Source: Papilionanthe hookeriana x Papilionanthe teres (lineage: Eukaryota; Streptophyta; Magnoliopsida; Asparagales; Orchidaceae). Taken from it: DNA of 64,000 nt. Below the pieces are notes generated by a model, which made no database searches, was not told where the DNA came from, and saw nothing but the letters and a program-made list of their open reading frames with translations. Made by a program: the position numbers and the translations under genes. Each line of letters opens with the position of its first letter. Within the stretch, counting starts at the first letter, position 1. This document shows, in pieces, positions 34,398 through 47,013 of this stretch. Where the stretch lies: the NCBI GenBank assembly GCA_022702705.1, contig CM040434.1, positions 23,850,001 to 23,914,000 on the forward strand. Direction: 5' to 3'.

Positions 34398-36784
34398 TGT
34401 TGACCTCATTTTTGATGAGGTCTTCTCTTCTTCTCTTTAGTACTTAGGATCTAGCACTTAGGCTTTTCCTTCGACTATCTTAGAGGACTAGAATCGGGAC
34501 CCACCTTTTAGAAATTCAAACCACTTCTTAACTCCCCGCAAACTCCACAAACTTGATCGTAGACCCCTAATCACCCGGAGGGTTGAAATCGGATGTGGAA
34601 GTTTAAAGGATGAGTTCCTATAGGACCCTTTGGCCTTGGGATCGCCCACGGCGGCCCGGTCGCAGTGAAGGGGCCGGCTTACACACACACTACATTTATA
34701 CACTACACCTACACACTACACTTCCACATACCTCCTAAAACCACACCCATACCTAACTTGACCTCCCGACTCATGTAGGTGACTCACATGGATGGTCCCT
34801 AACCCCTAAGCCCTCGCGCAAGAGGGTTAGGAACAACATAGTGAATGCCTCAAATGGGTCCCTTCATGGCTCACATGGGCTTGACATGGCTTCATGGCTC
34901 AACCAAAATGACTTCTTTCCACTTACATCCACCCAATCTTCAATTTTCTAAATTTTCAATTTTTGACCCCCGGGACCCTACACCCGCTTAGCTTACCCAA
35001 AACCCCGAAATTACCCAAATTTCTCAAAATTTCCAAATTATCCAAAAATTCTCCAAAATCATTCCCAAACATTTCCACATCACTTAAATTGATCATCCAT
35101 ACCCAAAAATACCAAAAATTCCAAGAAAACCTCCCAATACCCTCCAAATACCCAAAATACCCCTCTTGACCTAAAAATCCAAAATTCAGAAAATTCCCAA
35201 AAAATTCCAGAAAATCCCAAATATTCCCAATTTCATTTTGTCCAACTACACCATGGGCCAATTTTGTCAATTTACCCTACTTTTGTCAAAACCCCAATTC
35301 GACCCATTTTAACCCTAAGTGAACCCAATGTCAAACCAAACCTACCCAATTGACCCCAATTTTGGTCCAATTCAATTCTAAACTTCAATTCAATATCCCA
35401 AATACCAATCTAGACCAAATCCAAGCCCAATTTGATTGACATTTGGATCCAATCTCACTTTTGGCCTTAAGGCCCTATTTTGACCTAAACCCAAACCTAA
35501 CCCAAACTCACCCAATTCAATTCCAATTAACCCAAAATCTTTTCCAAACTTCCCTTAACATCCCTACAAACAAAACCTTAACATGATTTGCCCAAAATTT
35601 AGACCCAAACCCCACTCAAATTCAACCCAAAACCACAAGGCCCAATTTTGACCTAAACCTAAACCTAACCCAAATAAGCCCAAACCCCAAAATCAAAGCC
35701 CAACCAAAGTCAAAACCTCTTTGAAACACTCCCATAAACATTTCTCAACATTGATTTTATATCAATTTTAACCCTAGCCCAACATTAGCCCAAGTTAGCC
35801 CAATTTGACCTACATAGGCCCACTTACCAAATAAATCCAAATTCAAACCAATTCAACTCCAAATCACACCAAATTGATTCCAAGCCCTTCATAGAACATC
35901 CCTAAACCAATTATGACATTTATTTGACAAATTTCTTCACAAAATCTTTACCCAAATGCCCATCCTAAAATCAAAAAAGCCCATTCCCCTTAAACTTTCC
36001 TAAAAGCCCACTTCACCACATTCAAAAGCCCAAATCCATCCAAAGCCCACATGGCATTTCCCTCATCATCCATTTAATCAAAATCACCCCTAAGTTTCAA
36101 AATCATCAATTAAACCATTCCAAATCAAGCTTCATGTAAATTTTCACCAAAATATCCAAAATTCTTAAAACCCATTTCCATGAAATTGACTCAACTTTCC
36201 CCAAGCCAAAGACAAGCCATGCAAGCCATGGACAAGCCACATGAAGCCATGGAAGGCTTGACATGTGACCATGCCATTAATGGTAAAAGGAGGGGCCCCT
36301 TTCCTAATCTTTCATTAAGCATTTTTTACCTTAAGCATGTCACACACTAAACCATGTTTAGCCACCTCATCATGGATAGAGACCACACCACTCTCCCTTG
36401 GCCGACCCAACCGATCCTCTCGGCTCAAAATCGAGGCCATAGGGAGGTGCACCCAACCCAAACTAATGGGTTGACCAAATTAAGGCCAAAATGACCCCCT
36501 CCCCATTCCATTTTAATTCAAAGCCTTTAAACATGGCAATTTCCAATTGATTGCACAAACCTCCAACCCTGACCCACCTGGACCTGAGGGTGACCCATGC
36601 CTGCCGGCCAACCGCCTGGATCGCCGGAAAACACCATGGCCGAGACCTTGGGAGGAGCCAAAGTTTGGAATTCCCACTTGCCGAGCCGCCCCATTCCAAA
36701 TGGTCACTATGGCTGTTCTTCTCCTCACCGCAGCAGGCTCGATCCCATGCCTCAACTCCCCCTGGAAGGCTCTCCAACCTCTCC

Positions 36785-36792
36785 TATTTAAA
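36785..36792 (+). promoter_or_regulatory. TATA-like box, 5' LTR of B
   Basis: TATTTAAA in the CTCC...CCCCTC context conserved in the family. It is the likely start of the genomic RNA, about 30 bases downstream. Confidence 0.62.
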
Positions 36793-37214
36793 CCCCTCAC
36801 CCTCACGGCCATGGAGGAGAGTTACACAAACCTTGCCGAAACTCTGCCAAAATTTTTCCAAACCCTTCTCCACCCTTAGAGCAGTTGAGCCTCGATGTCA
36901 ATTTGCCCTAATCCCCACCGATAAAATCCAATTTCCTAACCGAAATTCCACCCAAAACCGGGACACATCTCCACAAGTGAGCCAATCCCCAAATCGATTG
37001 ATTCTACACCTTCACTCGCACCGAGGGAAGGTGTCCACCAACAGAAAGCCCCATCTCCAGGCCACTCAGTTACTCCAGCCTCCAAGCTTTGTGATCGGGC
37101 TTGGTCGAAATCACACCCAGACAATTCACCAGACCAGGAGACTTCATCTGGAGCTTGCTGGGATCCAATCGAAGGTGCAAGAACTCTCAGATTGAAGCCA
37201 CACTTCTCCGAGCA

Positions 37215-37223
37215 AAGGTATGA
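37215..37223 (+). promoter_or_regulatory. Candidate 5' splice site, 5' LTR of B
   Basis: AAG|GTATGAG with GT at 37218-37219, about 425 bases after the TATA-like box. Candidate partner of the acceptor at 50956-50957. Confidence 0.5.
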
Positions 37224-39404
37224 GCTAATTTTTCATCCCGAGCTTCTAGAGATTCTCCATTTCGAATGCTTTAATTTCAATGCATGATAGCCGTATAGAT
37301 GTGTTCGTCTCTTCGAGACGAATCCATAGAGCATAAGAACATGAAAATCCATCGAGTATCGAGTGAGATCATAGGGATTTAGTGTGGACGGCTCTCGGGC
37401 GAGGACGCTCGGGGACGATGAACGGATGCCGTCCATTCAATACACGCGCGGACGAACGGCTCGGATGGCGTCGGACCGGGAGACGGTACGAGAACCGCGG
37501 GGCCCGGCCGTGCCGACTCGAGTTGCGGCGTCGAATGGGAGCGCGACACGCGGCGTTTCGGAGATGTCGAGGATGAGTTGGCGCCGCGTGGATAAATAGA
37601 AAATTAGGGTATTTTTTATTTATTTAATTCCCTAAACTTCAAAAATTCATAACTCTGTGTAGAAAAATCGGAAAAATAAAATAAAAATACCCTCTCGCTC
37701 AGTGAACGGAGGAGAATAATGTGGAAAAGAAATTATTTAATTTCATCAAGTATTTTATTTTTTATAATTTATTTACTCTCTGCATACTTTTAATTCTCCA
37801 TGCATGTATACAATTCACCATGGCATGAGACCATAGGGCTTTTGAAGCCTCTGAATTTGGGAACATTCCCTGAATTTTCCAAAGTCAGAGGCCATCCCTA
37901 TAAAAAGTAATTGATTTTTCAAATTCATGTTGCTATTTTGAGTATTTTAATTCCAATAAATAGCATATTGTGAAATAAATTCTAGGAAAATTTGGTGATG
38001 TTCCTTATGACCAGAGGACCCTAGGAAAAATAGGTTTTGAGTTAGTTCATTTAACACAACCCTAATTGGCTTAAACATCCAAAATGAATCTCTAATTAAT
38101 TAGAGCTAACTATACATCAAATTGACTTGAAATCAATTCTCCACTGACCTTTAGGATCAGAGGAATCCACCATAAAATTTTGAGGTCAATTGGACTTGGT
38201 TAGCCCCACTAATTGGGTTGATTAAGCCACTTAGCCATTTTAAACTTTAAAAATTCATAACTTTTAAAATACCTTTCAAAAATTCACCAAATTGGTTTTG
38301 GAGCCTCTCTGATATCAGGGTAACCTAAGAAAATTAAAATTTTAATTTTCTAAAAAAGTTGATTTTTAATAATATTTTAATATTTTTAATAATTAAAAAA
38401 TAATAAAAATCACAAAAATAATAAAATTCACCAAAATGTCACATTTTGAATTTTAATCACATAGGAACAAATCCCACATTTTTCTTAGGTCTATTTAGTG
38501 AGATATTAAATTTTAAAGCTTTAAGGCAATTTTAAAATTAAAAAAAATGTATTTTCTAGCATTTTCACTAAAATAATTATAATAAATCATAGAAAAATCA
38601 GAAAATTGCAAAATTTGCTTCTCTGATTTCCTTGATATCAGAGAGATTTTTGAAAAATATAAAATTCATTTTTCAACATTTATTTTATTTTTAAATTAAT
38701 TAACACTCCAAAACTTAAAATAATTCTAATAAAAATAATATAATTCAAAAAATCACCAAAATTGGTCCAAGTGATCCACTGGTCATTAGAAATGTCCCCT
38801 AATTTTCTTAAGGACAGAAACTTTCCCTTGGTCATGTTATTAAATTTTCCTTGAAAATCTCTATTTTCTACCAAAAATAATTATATAAATAAATTAAATA
38901 CAGAAAAATCACATTTTCTCCTCTCATGTCTTTATTGACATATGAGTAAAGTTACATAAAAATTTCAAGTTCATTTGAGTTCAATTTAGTGAGTTATGAA
39001 ATTATTAAGCTTAAAGGGTAAAATGGTAATTAAAATTTTAACCCTTAATTAAAACTTTAGGTTTAATAAAAAATTAACAAGTAAAATATTTGATCCTAAT
39101 CTGATTTGGATGATTGAAATTTAAATAATTAAAGGGTAGAAACCCATTAAGCAATTTAAAATGATTAAACTTTAATTAAATAATTGATTAAATTTGGAAG
39201 AATAATAAAATTAGAATTATTAAAATAGGGATATTATTAGGAAGAGATTTATTCTTTAATTTAAAATTCCCTAAATTAATCATCTCATTAATATTCAATT
39301 CTTAATTAAAATGATAACTTAAATTTAAAATATTAAAAGACTTAATCATTAAACTAAAATTAAATTATTAAACTCTTTTAAAAATTTCAATTAAAATTAA
39401 AAAT

Positions 39405-39409
39405 AAAAT

Positions 39410-39442
<33 letters not shown>

Positions 39443-39695
39443 ATTAAATTAAATTAAATTAAATTAAATTAAGATTTAAAAAAAATTAAATTAAATTAAA
39501 GATTAAATTAAATTAAATTAAATCAAATTAAATTAAATTAAACAAATTAAATTAAATTAAATCAAATTAAATTAAATTAAATTAAGATTTAAAAAAATTA
39601 AATTAAATTAAAGATTAAATTAAATTAAATTAAATCAAATTAAATTAAATTAAACAAATTAAATTAAATTAAATTAAATTAAATTGAATTAAATA
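39405..39695 (+). repeat. AAATT-type array, 5' LTR of B
   Basis: Pentamer array at the family position. Here a ~120-bp higher-order segment with AAGATTTAAAAAAAATT breaks occurs twice (from about 39470 and 39585). Confidence 0.9.
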
Positions 39696-41815
39696 ACATC
39701 ACCTAAAACAGAAAGAAATTAAATATAAAGCAACTTGAACATTATTCCAAATTTAAACCCATTAATGTAAATTGAACTAAATCACAAACCATTTGAATAT
39801 CAATTTACCCTCAAAAGCTTTAGTTATCATAACTCCTAAACAGAACATTAAATGAAATGTTACTTCATTTATAGTGATATTCAAATGTCCTAGCTCATCG
39901 AGTAAGATAACAACAAAACTTAACTAAACCTCGGACGATTAATTCATTTGTATAATTAAACCCAATTCGACTCAAAACAATCCTAGAAATATTGAAAAGA
40001 TGTTTAAGATTATTCTTAAGCACTTCCTCAATATGATAGGACATTTATAAGAACAATCGGACTTAATTGTTCTTTCGATGAAGAAAATCGTCCTCAAACC
40101 AAAACACAAGAACCTAGACGTCATAGGAAATGACTAGCCATGGGATTTAGGAATTTGGTAGAAAACCATAACCCTTCCCTTAGCTTTACCTAGGAACTTG
40201 CTTAAATATTCTAATTGTGTTTTAAGTGCAACTTGGGATGACTGGTAAGACCCTCCGTGTACGCTTTTATTTTATTGCAATTTACTTTTCGCAATTTACA
40301 TTATTAGCAATTTATTTAATCGTATCGCACTTACTTTTCGCATGATAAACAACTCGTTGCATGAAAACCCACACCTTTACGATAGTCCCTAAAACTGAAA
40401 CCAAAACTAAATTAAAAGTCATTGCAAGATAAAATTCACAGCCACAACATTCCAAAATATAAAACAACTCAAAATTTAATCACAAACGTAACACAAAACT
40501 ACAATTACAACTAAATTAAAGCGTCCCGTTGGATGATCGGGAATACCTCTGATGATGTAACCTACGTGTTGCTAACGGGATTTCCCACTGGTCTAAATGA
40601 AAGTGTGGAACTCATTCAGTTGAGTTTAGCAAATTCATCCGGACTAAGTGAATCCGATAAAAATAATGATGCCGAAGGATGGAACCGTCGGATCTTAACC
40701 GTGTCGTTATAATCAACTTTAAGATTTGTTTTAATTAAAATATTGAAAACACTTGGAAATTAAGATTTTCTCTAAACCAAAACACTTTTCTCATCCCCCG
40801 ATTTATGACTTCTAAAATTGAACCTCCGCAACAACAAGGAGCTCGGAGCATGGTGGGCAAGCACGGCCATCGTCATCAAGAAAACTCGAGTCTACTTCAA
40901 AAAACTTTCCTAGAACTAAACAACAAAGCCATAGAACTTCGAGGTAGTTTGCCTAGTGCAACATAAATCTTCAACTCTTCGTTAGGCATTTGCATTGCAA
41001 ATTAAGCCCTAACCGGTCTTAGGATTCCGAGGTAGTCGTTGGGTACGACATAAACCCTCACATCTTCAAGGCTATTTGTATGATTCTATCATATAAATAT
41101 AAGCCCTAACTAATTAAAATTGGCAAGACCAAAACATTTAAATAAATATTAGGACTTTCTTAAATCCAAGACAAACAATAGGATTGTCGGGAAATTACCG
41201 AAGTTCACTTCGAATCTGTGATTTCTCCTACTTTTCTTCCTTTGGATTCCCAAAACAAAATGATCCAAATTTGATCCATTCCCTATTAAAATTCCAAATT
41301 TCAATCCCTTAAAAATATTAAACTTTGAAATCCTTGAGAGCAGAATTATTGATTATTATCGAGAGTTTTCTTAGGTGATTCCCATCACTTAAGATGTAAT
41401 TAACTATGTGGGCTTGCCCTTATAGGAATTTTAAAGAACCTGTGTAATATAAACCCCGTTTAATGTTTTCATATTAGCGGTGGAATTTTCGCGGCTTATA
41501 AAATTGGTTCGCGGACCAAACGGATGTCACAAATCTTCTAGTTTATTTAATCGAGCCCCACTCGTCAAGCGGTGTGTCTATCCTTAGTGATAGATACACG
41601 GTTTAGTGGTGCGGTGCTCGTTTATATAAACTATTTGGGATGTGAGATCGGTTTAATCTCATATCTTAAAACCTTCAAATTTAAAATTATTTTCAAAATC
41701 AAATACTACTTTTCAAATTATTTATTTTAATTAAATTAAAAATTCGCCGACACATTCGTTAGGCGACCCCCCCTTTTAAAATAACACACAACCTAAAAAT
41801 ATGCCGACAGATTTC

Positions 41816-41833
41816 TGGCGACTCCGCTGGGGA
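41816..41833 (+). other. Primer-binding site of element B (tRNA-Arg)
   Basis: TGGCGACTCCGCTGGGGA, an exact 18-base complement of the 3' end of plant tRNA-Arg with its CCA tail, six bases after the LTR end. Tat/Ogre elements commonly use this primer. Confidence 0.93.
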
Positions 41834-42248
41834 AAATTCCTCTCTCCATTATAATCAGATAATTCTGCTTTCAAAAATCGGTAGTGCATCCATGTCCTTT
41901 GTGGATCAAACTACCCTTCTTTCCGTTGGAATACTATGTTCATTTCTATCTTGAATGAGTATAGCCAACATTCTCTCGGATTTAGGAACCACTGTTTAGA
42001 CACCCCTAAACAGAGAGGTTCCGAGATCCTTTTACCTCATTTTGAGGTGGGGTGGACCCCTAATAGTGTTAGTTTAGGAATGATCCTTCGAGTCGAGAAG
42101 TCTTGCTTATGACTTTCTTTTCCTTTCCAACTCTGAATCGGATTCCTCACCTTCTCTACACCTTTGAACATTCTGTTCTAAATAAACAAACCCTCTAATA
42201 AGTGATTCTTTTAACAAATGATTCCTTCTTATAAGTACATGAACAAGA
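41834..42248 (+). other. Leader of element B
   Basis: Non-coding, closely matching 5666-6083 of A. The ORF-like start here (ATG 41894) stops after about 20 codons. Confidence 0.6.
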
Positions 42249-43609
42249 ATGAGTTCGGACTCTTTTCAATTCCTTTCTTCTCGTCCTAAAGAAAAGAAGC
42301 ATAACTTGGGACCGACAACCGAATCTACCCCGCGAAATGGAAGCCCCGAAGCGATTTTCTCCTTCACCAACCTGACTCGGACTTCGCCGTCTATAAGGAT
42401 GAGCCGCCCGACAATGGGATCATCCGATTTGGACAGGGGTTTGAAAACACGAATGTCAAGGTCACCGACGTCTCCTCTTTCGCACCGACGAACAAGGTAT
42501 CCGAAGCCGAGGAACCGCCGCTCGAGTTCAACCTTAGGTCGACCCAAGAGTTTCCTCCCCGCAAAGGATCCCGACTAGGAGGAGTACCGCCGTCCGCAGG
42601 AGGATCGTTCTTACTACCCCCACTCGGTCTAGTTGTTTCCGCACCTACCCCGATTTCCGCCAAATCAAAGGGGAAAGAAATCCGTAACTATGGTAAACCC
42701 GTTACCGTGGAGGGTACGGATCTTCTCGTAAGACCTTCTCGTTTTCGAAATCGGGTCCGAGCTCAAAGATTCCGTCACCGACAAGGACCCAAAGAAGAAA
42801 CGAAGCAGAAGGTTCGCCGGAGAAGCCGTAGCCGCCGAAATCGCCTTCCTGAGGAAATTCCGCAGCCGCCGAATATACACCGCTACCGAATATACACCGC
42901 TGCTCGACTACATACCACTTTTGGGAGGAAGCGTGTTCCATCCCCTCTCCGCCGCAGAGGATGAGGAGAATGTTCGCAAGATTGCCGCCACATTACCTCA
43001 GCCCGCATACTACAACGATAGCCGCAAGAAAAGAACTAGAACTACGCCGTTTGCTTCGACCGCAAACTTTGGTAGATAAGTTAGCAAGGAAGGAAAACTC
43101 GCCCGTATCGAAGATTCTACGAAGGATGTGGCGGGTGCCGCTCAAATCCCGTCTTGGGCGCCGAGTAGAGCCCGCCGTCATGACGGAAAAGCCAAGCAAG
43201 AGAATGAAGGCTAGTCCGCCCGTCGTAGTCTCGTGATTACAGACTAGGGAGGATACCACCTTCCAAAGCATTTGGCCGACGTACCATCCGGTCCTAGACC
43301 TTCCGCCGCTAGAAGGATGGTATGGCGTCCCACTACCGGGCGACTAAGATCGAAGCAGCAGCTCGAGAAAGAAAGTCTCGCCGGAGGCCGGAATCCGAAG
43401 AAAGTGCTACCGCGATAAAGGGAACTCGTGAAAAGGGACCCGGCAGCCTATCGCATGACAACCGCAAAGACACACACGAAAGCTCCGCTAGAAGATGCCA
43501 TGGAAAAGCCGAGAACCGATATCCGACGGTTGGCAAAAGAAAGAGAAGAAAAGTTCGGAGATGAGATCGATTCATCGGAATTCATGGACGACGAATATGC
43601 AGAATCAAC
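42249..43609 (+). pseudogene. Unrecognised ORF upstream of gag (element B), frameshifted
   Basis: Counterpart of 6084-7450. Starts MSSDSFQFLSSRPKEKKHN, then shifts frame. The FSFTN, VYKDEPPDNG, IRFGQGFENT and KVTDVS-type stretches are readable in pieces, as is a later DEENVRKIAATLPQPAYYND stretch (about 42960-43010). The final piece, from 43428, has DAMEKPRTDIRRLAKEREEK and DEIDSSEFMDDEYAEST. No domain recognised. Position before gag fits the extra ORF of Ogre-type elements; an extended Gag is the alternative. Confidence 0.5.
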
Positions 43610-45260
43610 ATGGTCGAGACACGAGCTTCATCGCCTTCGCAAGGTGCTCCCTGCAACCAGCAGAAGAGAGGAGCCGTAACCGATGAGAAGGCGACTTCGG
43701 GAAAAGGATGACACGATCGCTCAAATGGCGAAAAGGATGGAAGAGATGGCCGTAGCTCCGGCCACTCTCCGCAGTCAAGTACAACCACATAGAGAGACAC
43801 CCCGCAGGTCATTCACATTGTAGACGGAGGAAAGGAGATTACATCCGTCAATGGGGATGACCAGCTAAAAGGATACAACACAAAGTATGATCCCCGAAAA
43901 GGAAATCAAGAACTTGGTAGAACAAGCGAGTGCGAGAAGCCTTAGCACAATCGAAGAATGGGACATCCATTCGGACGGGTAGACCTTACCCGAAGAATTC
44001 GACGCCGTCCAATACCCGAAAGGCTTCGTACCACCTCTCGTTCAAGACCTTCGACGGAACCGGAACCCCCGACAAGCATGTTGCACACTTTCGTGCCGCT
44101 TGTTGCAATGCCGGCGGGAGCGATGCGTTACTCTTCCGATGGCTCGTCGCCAGTCTATCGGAATCGCCTTCGACCGGTATGCGAATTACCCAATGGCTCT
44201 GGTGAAGACATTCTCGCAGCTAGAGAGCCTCTTCATCAAGCGATTTGTCGGAGTCTCAGCACCACATCACTATAGGTGATTTAGTGGTAGAGAAACAAAG
44301 GCCGAATGAAACTTTGGTGGATTACATACTTCGATGGAGAAACTTGAGCATGAAGTGTGAACCACAACTCGCAAGAACAACATGCGATCAGCATCTTGCT
44401 TAAAAGCATTCACGGCCCGATAAGCACTTCTCCTCAAAGGATTCACTATTAAGACTTTTGAGAAGTTGTTAAGCAAGGCCGGAAGCTTGCAAGACGAGGC
44501 GAAGCAATTAAGTTTTGCCGACAAGACGGACAAGCGTAAGCCGGTGAAGACCTTCGAAAAGAAATCCGGGATCATCGCGGCAGACTGATAAAGGCAAGCA
44601 ACCGATGCAAATACCACCGAACGGCCGCAAAGAACCACAACAGAATTACCAAGCAACCCCGGTCCAATCTATCGCCGTCTCCGCGAGTATGAACAACCGC
44701 CTCGTCCGCAACGTACATTAAGGTAGCTTCCGAGCAGAGAATATCCGTTCAAAAATGAAGCAAGATCGAAAATGTTCCGTAGCTCTAATGAAGACTCCGC
44801 ATTTCCACTGCCGTAACCTAAAAGACCGGAGGAAATCAACAAGAATGGTGATCCCAACTTTCGCCCCTACCATCGGATGCTTGGGCACAAGATGAAGATT
44901 GCATTACCTTTAAAAGTTGGCTCAACGACAACCTTCGAAAGGAAATATAACAATCCCGAAGGAGTACATGAAGGAACCCCGTAAAGGAGGTTCCGTCAAT
45001 GTTATCTCAACCGATCCCGTCATTCCGATAGATCCCTATGCAACCGACGATGGATGGACTACCGCCTCGGACGAGGTCTTCGAAGAAGATTTTAGACGAA
45101 GATCCGAACCGCTTCGTGCGAGCTTCAATTCGTAGTTCGAGACCTATTAAACCGTACTATCACTTGCGATAAAGGAACCACCTCGACAGGAGACGATTGA
45201 AGAAAAGAAGAAAATCGACGAAGAAGAGGGGACCGAGACTCCTAAGGCTGGACTAGGGGC
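43610..45260 (+). pseudogene. gag: Gag polyprotein (element B), frameshifted
   Basis: ATG 43610 opens MVETRASS as in A. Core: FKTFDGTGTPDKHVAHFRAA followed by CCNAGGSDALLFRWLVASLS (44040-44160), better preserved than in A. Then IGDLVVEKQRPNETLVDYIL and MKCEPQLARTTC (about 44270-44385), and a basic stretch. Near 44860-44900 the Tat-type knuckle (CPYH...GHK.E.C) is readable only across frame changes. It ends with GNITIPKEYMKEPRKGGSVN and VIPIDPYATDDGWTTASDEV (44940-45080). Gag would assemble the particle. Confidence 0.85.
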
Positions 45261-45357
45261 CGTTTATCCTAGGATAGTTGTTTCCGATTCGTGGGAGAAA
45301 TCCCTCGAACCTCTCGATTTTGTATGATTATCTCGCTCACTTCGGTGGGATCATATA

Positions 45358-47010
45358 ATGATAAGGGTGATGGCGTTGGCTACGTTTTCGATCGTTTCTA
45401 ACGATTACGTAACTAGCGACAATCCGGACATCGACTTCGATACCAACAGCAATTCTCAAATCATACACGATCTCGACGAGCAAAATAACAAAGAAGACAT
45501 CCATCAAGGAGGCTACGAGAGTTCAACAAGCAACGAATCTATCTGTGAGTTTCGAGGAGCTCCAGTTACGATAGAGTTAGAGCCTTCAGATTTTGAAGAT
45601 AATCCGGAAGAGCCTGTCATTCCGATTCGGGAGGAGACACCGACAAGTTCAACACTAGATTCGAAGAAATTACGAAGTCAACTCGAGAAGTGGAAAAGTT
45701 CTACCTCCAAGAATGGGTTCAAAAGACAAAGGAAAGCGTGTGGTTGTTCAAGAAGAACCAACCCCAGCAGAAGAAATACCCATTCGAGAAGAAGCCGAGA
45801 CGCATGAGAACAAAGTGGACTACAACGTGCTAGCCCATCTTAGGAAACTACCGGCCAAACTGAGCATTTACGATGCTCTCATCTTATCAAAGGAGATGAG
45901 AGAAGCTCTGATCAAGGCCTTACTTGATCCAGTAAATTTGCTTAGCTCAAATGGCCGGAGATTCCTTAGATGAGGTTCGCTCGTTAAAGGAACAAGCAGG
46001 CGTTACCTTCACGAACAATGACCTACTACTTGGGATGACAGATCACAACCGATCGTTGTACATTTCGGCTACAATCGGGAAGTTTACACTCTCCGCAGTA
46101 TTGGTGGATCCAGGAGCATCAATCAATATAATGAGTCTTCGAACACTAAAGCATACTTGAAATCGATGCTCGCGAGCTCGAGCGTACAAAATGTTATTAA
46201 GAGGATTCAACCGTAAAGGAGAAAGAGCCCTCGGGTCAATAACGCTATCGATGAAGACCGGTGACTTAGCAAAGACAACCGCAAAATTTCACATAATCGA
46301 TTCGAAACGTCGTTCAACGCTCTACCGGGCCGACCATGGATACATGAAAACAAGATGGTACCATCATCTCTCGCATCGATGCATCAAGTATTACGATGGA
46401 GGGGAACGAGTGCATCAAAGGCGACTTACAACCATTCTCCGTACATGAGATTGGAATCCATGAAGATGCAGCTTATTATGCACCGCCAAAGAAAACGATC
46501 TTCTCCGGAGATACCGTAACAAATGAAGCAAAGAAAGTTCGAGACAGCGAAGAACTCGAAGTTCTAGTCCAACAGCTCACTCACCACTCCCTTCCGCGAG
46601 ATGGTGAAGGTTTCTCCACAACTCGCATCCGAGGTCGAGGCCGGGGACGAGGCCGTGGTAGAGACGTTAGGACAACTGGACAAAGGAAACCAGCCATCAA
46701 TGTTGATCGGGAAGATAGTTCCAAGAAGAAAAAGAAATCAAACAAGAAGCAGCCGACAATAAGTCAGAAGAAGCCGCAATTCAAGATCTCTCTCGAAGAT
46801 GAGAAGAACGAAGAATACAAATCAATGTACAAGAAGATTAACCACTACGTACATACTATGACCCTAATCCCGATCCATTCTAACAAGATCGAGGGTATGG
46901 TGGTCAAAGAAGTACGTAATGACGGTGCAAGGCCAATCAAATTCTACCGTGGTGCTTCTTCCTCCAAAACTGAAAATCATGTACAATTTGAAGATGTCAC
47001 TTCATCATAA
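45358..47010 (+). pseudogene. pro: Gag-Pol linker and aspartic protease (element B)
   Basis: Acidic linker with a 149-codon frame (45358-45807; DIHQGGYESSTSNES, IELEPSDFEDNPEEP). Then NVLAHLRKLPAKLSIYDALI and LSKEMREALIKALLDP (45827-45935). Protease: FTNNDLLLGMTDHNRSLYIS followed by LSAVLVDPGASINIMSLRTL, catalytic Asp at 46107-46109. GRPW-type region near 46330 is frame-broken. A 204-codon frame from 46396 carries IKGDLQPFSVHEIGIHEDAA, an RGRGRGRGRGRD tract and a Lys-rich part, ending at 47008. Same layout as A with fewer breaks. Confidence 0.85.
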
Positions 47011-47013
47011 TTA

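Larger units (their letters stand above)
34398..41809 (+). repeat. 5' LTR of element B (7,412 bp)
   Basis: TGTTGACC...GCCGACA, bounded by the target duplication on the left and a 6-base spacer before the primer-binding site on the right. Same plan as the A LTR, plus a ~165-bp U3 segment at about 35565-35735 that A lacks. No gene supported inside. Confidence 0.95.
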
